Source: Sphingomonas panni (GTDB lineage: Bacteria > Pseudomonadota > Alphaproteobacteria > Sphingomonadales > Sphingomonadaceae). From it: 64,000 nt of DNA. The position numbers and the translations under genes were made by a program. The notes beneath the pieces were generated by a model that saw only the letters and a list, made by a program, of their open reading frames with translations, ran no database searches and had not been told where the DNA came from. This document shows positions 63,110-64,000 of this stretch, in pieces. Within the stretch, counting starts at the first letter, position 1; the number at the start of each line of letters is the position of its first letter. The stretch is taken from positions 274,321 to 338,320 of the forward strand of contig NZ_JAKREU010000004.1 in the NCBI RefSeq assembly GCF_022664435.1. The letters run 5' to 3'.

Positions 63110-63185
63110 TATCCCCGCGCAGGCGGGGATTCAGGGTTAGGAGCGTTACCGTCCGCGGCTCTGGATCCCCGCCTGCGCGGGGATA
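63110..63185. repeat. Perfect 21-bp inverted repeat between kduI and kduD
   Basis: Arms 63110-63130 and 63165-63185 are exactly complementary, with a 34-base loop whose ends (CAG and CTG) extend the symmetry. The core CCCCGCGCAGGCGGGG belongs to a repeat family common in sphingomonads. It may attenuate kduD or protect the kduI message. Confidence 0.85.
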
Positions 63186-63254
63186 CGCTTTGCGAATGAC
63201 CGGGGGCCGCACGATAGCCCGAACCCCGCCGATGCGCGGACACGAGGAGTAGCC

Positions 63255-64000
63255 ATGAACCCCTTCGATCTATCCGGCCGGGTCGCGGCCGTTACCGGGG
63301 CCAATACCGGCATCGGGCAGGCGATTGCGGTCGCGCTGGCGGCGGCCGGGGCCGATGTCGCGCTGGTCGGGCGGACGCCGGCGACCGACACGGCGCAGCA
63401 GGTCCGCGCGCTCGGCCGGCGGGCGGCGATCGTGTCCGCCGACCTGTCGACCATCGCGCCGGTCGAGCGGGTCGTGGCGGAAACGCTGGAGGCGCTCGGG
63501 CGGCTCGACATCCTGGTCAACAATGCCGGGATCATCCGCCGTGCCGATGCGGTCGACTTTACCGAGGAGGACTGGGACGCGGTGGTCGACACCAACCTGA
63601 AGTCGGTGTTCTTCCTGTCGCAGGCCGCCGGGCGCCACATGATCGCGCAAGGGCGGGGCCGGATCATCAACATCGCCTCGATGCTGACCTTTCAGGGCGG
63701 GGTGCGCGTGCCGAGCTATACCGCGTCCAAGTCGGGGATCGGCGGGCTGACCAAGCTGCTGGCGAACGAATGGGCGAAGCATGGCGTGACGGTCAACGCG
63801 ATCGCACCGGGCTATATCGCGACCAACAATACCGCCGCGCTCCAGGCTGATCCGGTCCGCAACACCGCCATCGTCGACCGCATCCCGGCGGGACGCTGGG
63901 GCGATCCGGCGGACCTGGGCGGGGCGGCGGTGTTCCTCGCCTCCGATGCCGCGGCCTATGTGCAGGGCCATGTCCTTGCCGTCGATGGCGGGTGGCTCGC
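63255..64000 (+). CDS. kduD: 2-dehydro-3-deoxy-D-gluconate 5-dehydrogenase, 3' end cut
   Basis: This short-chain dehydrogenase reduces 3-deoxy-D-glycero-2,5-hexodiulosonate to 2-keto-3-deoxygluconate. 248 codons are visible, and the family is about 250 residues, so only a few are missing. Motifs are TGANTGIGQA, LVNNAGI, S142 in INIAS and Y155-T-A-S-K159, with the end VQGHVLAVDGGWLA. AGGAG precedes ATG 63255. It completes the kduI-kduD pair, separated from it by a repeat. Confidence 0.93.
   Translation, partial: MNPFDLSGRVAAVTGANTGIGQAIAVALAAAGADVALVGRTPATDTAQQVRALGRRAAIVSADLSTIAPVERVVAETLEALGRLDILVNNAGIIRRADAVDFTEEDWDAVVDTNLKSVFFLSQAAGRHMIAQGRGRIINIASMLTFQGGVRVPSYTASKSGIGGLTKLLANEWAKHGVTVNAIAPGYIATNNTAALQADPVRNTAIVDRIPAGRWGDPADLGGAAVFLASDAAAYVQGHVLAVDGGWL

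Noticed and set aside
63110..63185. CRISPR array or attachment site
   Set aside because: A single inverted repeat with no regular direct repeats and spacers, no cas genes and no integrase nearby.

Overview
The window is a high-GC chromosomal segment that fits an alphaproteobacterium of the order Sphingomonadales, most likely Sphingomonas or a close relative. The strongest pointers are a serine palmitoyltransferase whose catalytic residues sit at the same positions as in the Sphingomonas paucimobilis enzyme, a dedicated acyl carrier protein and a candidate ceramide reductase beside it, alphaproteobacterial gene orders (obgE-proB; argS-SPOR-nagZ-scpAB-tatABC), and several families of GC-rich inverted repeats between genes. 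This is almost entirely core genome. I see no insertion sequence, prophage, integron or CRISPR array.

Layout. Positions 1-6780, minus strand: TetR regulator, GNAT, obgE, proB, then the sphingolipid genes cerR-acpR-spt, a repeat, and an LptF/LptG-type permease cut by the window edge. 6828-9634: a diiron-type hydrolase, small proteins, a GNAT and the rplU-rpmA ribosomal operon. 9891-18189: a TonB-dependent receptor, a cupin/Gfo-Idh pair, an AI-2E-type permease, a MerC-domain protein behind a Zur-like palindrome, and an M3 peptidase. 18437-24193: tRNA-Glu, recJ, metZ-apaG-lysR, cysK and a small membrane protein.

24616-43476 is a complete division and cell wall (dcw) cluster: mraZ, rsmH, ftsL, ftsI, murE, murF, mraY, murD, ftsW, murG, murC, a 64-codon helical protein, murB, ddl, ftsQ, ftsA, ftsZ. 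Most neighbours overlap by four bases (ATGA or GTGA), implying translational coupling. Four CCCA repeats at exact 10-bp spacing upstream of mraZ look like MraZ operator boxes. murD carries an in-frame copy of a palindromic repeat plus a stretch of atypical codon use.

43885-56573 holds a TPR/SPOR protein, dgt, a DUF1800/DUF1501 pair, argS, a SPOR protein, nagZ, a PAS protein, scpA, scpB and tatABC: envelope maintenance, chromosome condensation and Tat export. 56660-59031 has an entericidin-type lipoprotein, a secreted protein, a Met-rich lipoprotein and lipB. 59086-64000 has two paralogous membrane proteins, a GNAT, hemF, and the uronate genes kduI and kduD (the latter cut at the end).

The most notable unannotated signal is at about 56886-57069, minus strand. 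A perfect GGAAC-N16-CGTT promoter of the EcfG general-stress type is followed at once by two hairpins with C-rich loops (C7 and C11) and then a strong intrinsic terminator with a U6 tail. This is the architecture of a stress-induced small RNA that pairs through C-rich loops, like GsrN of Caulobacter.
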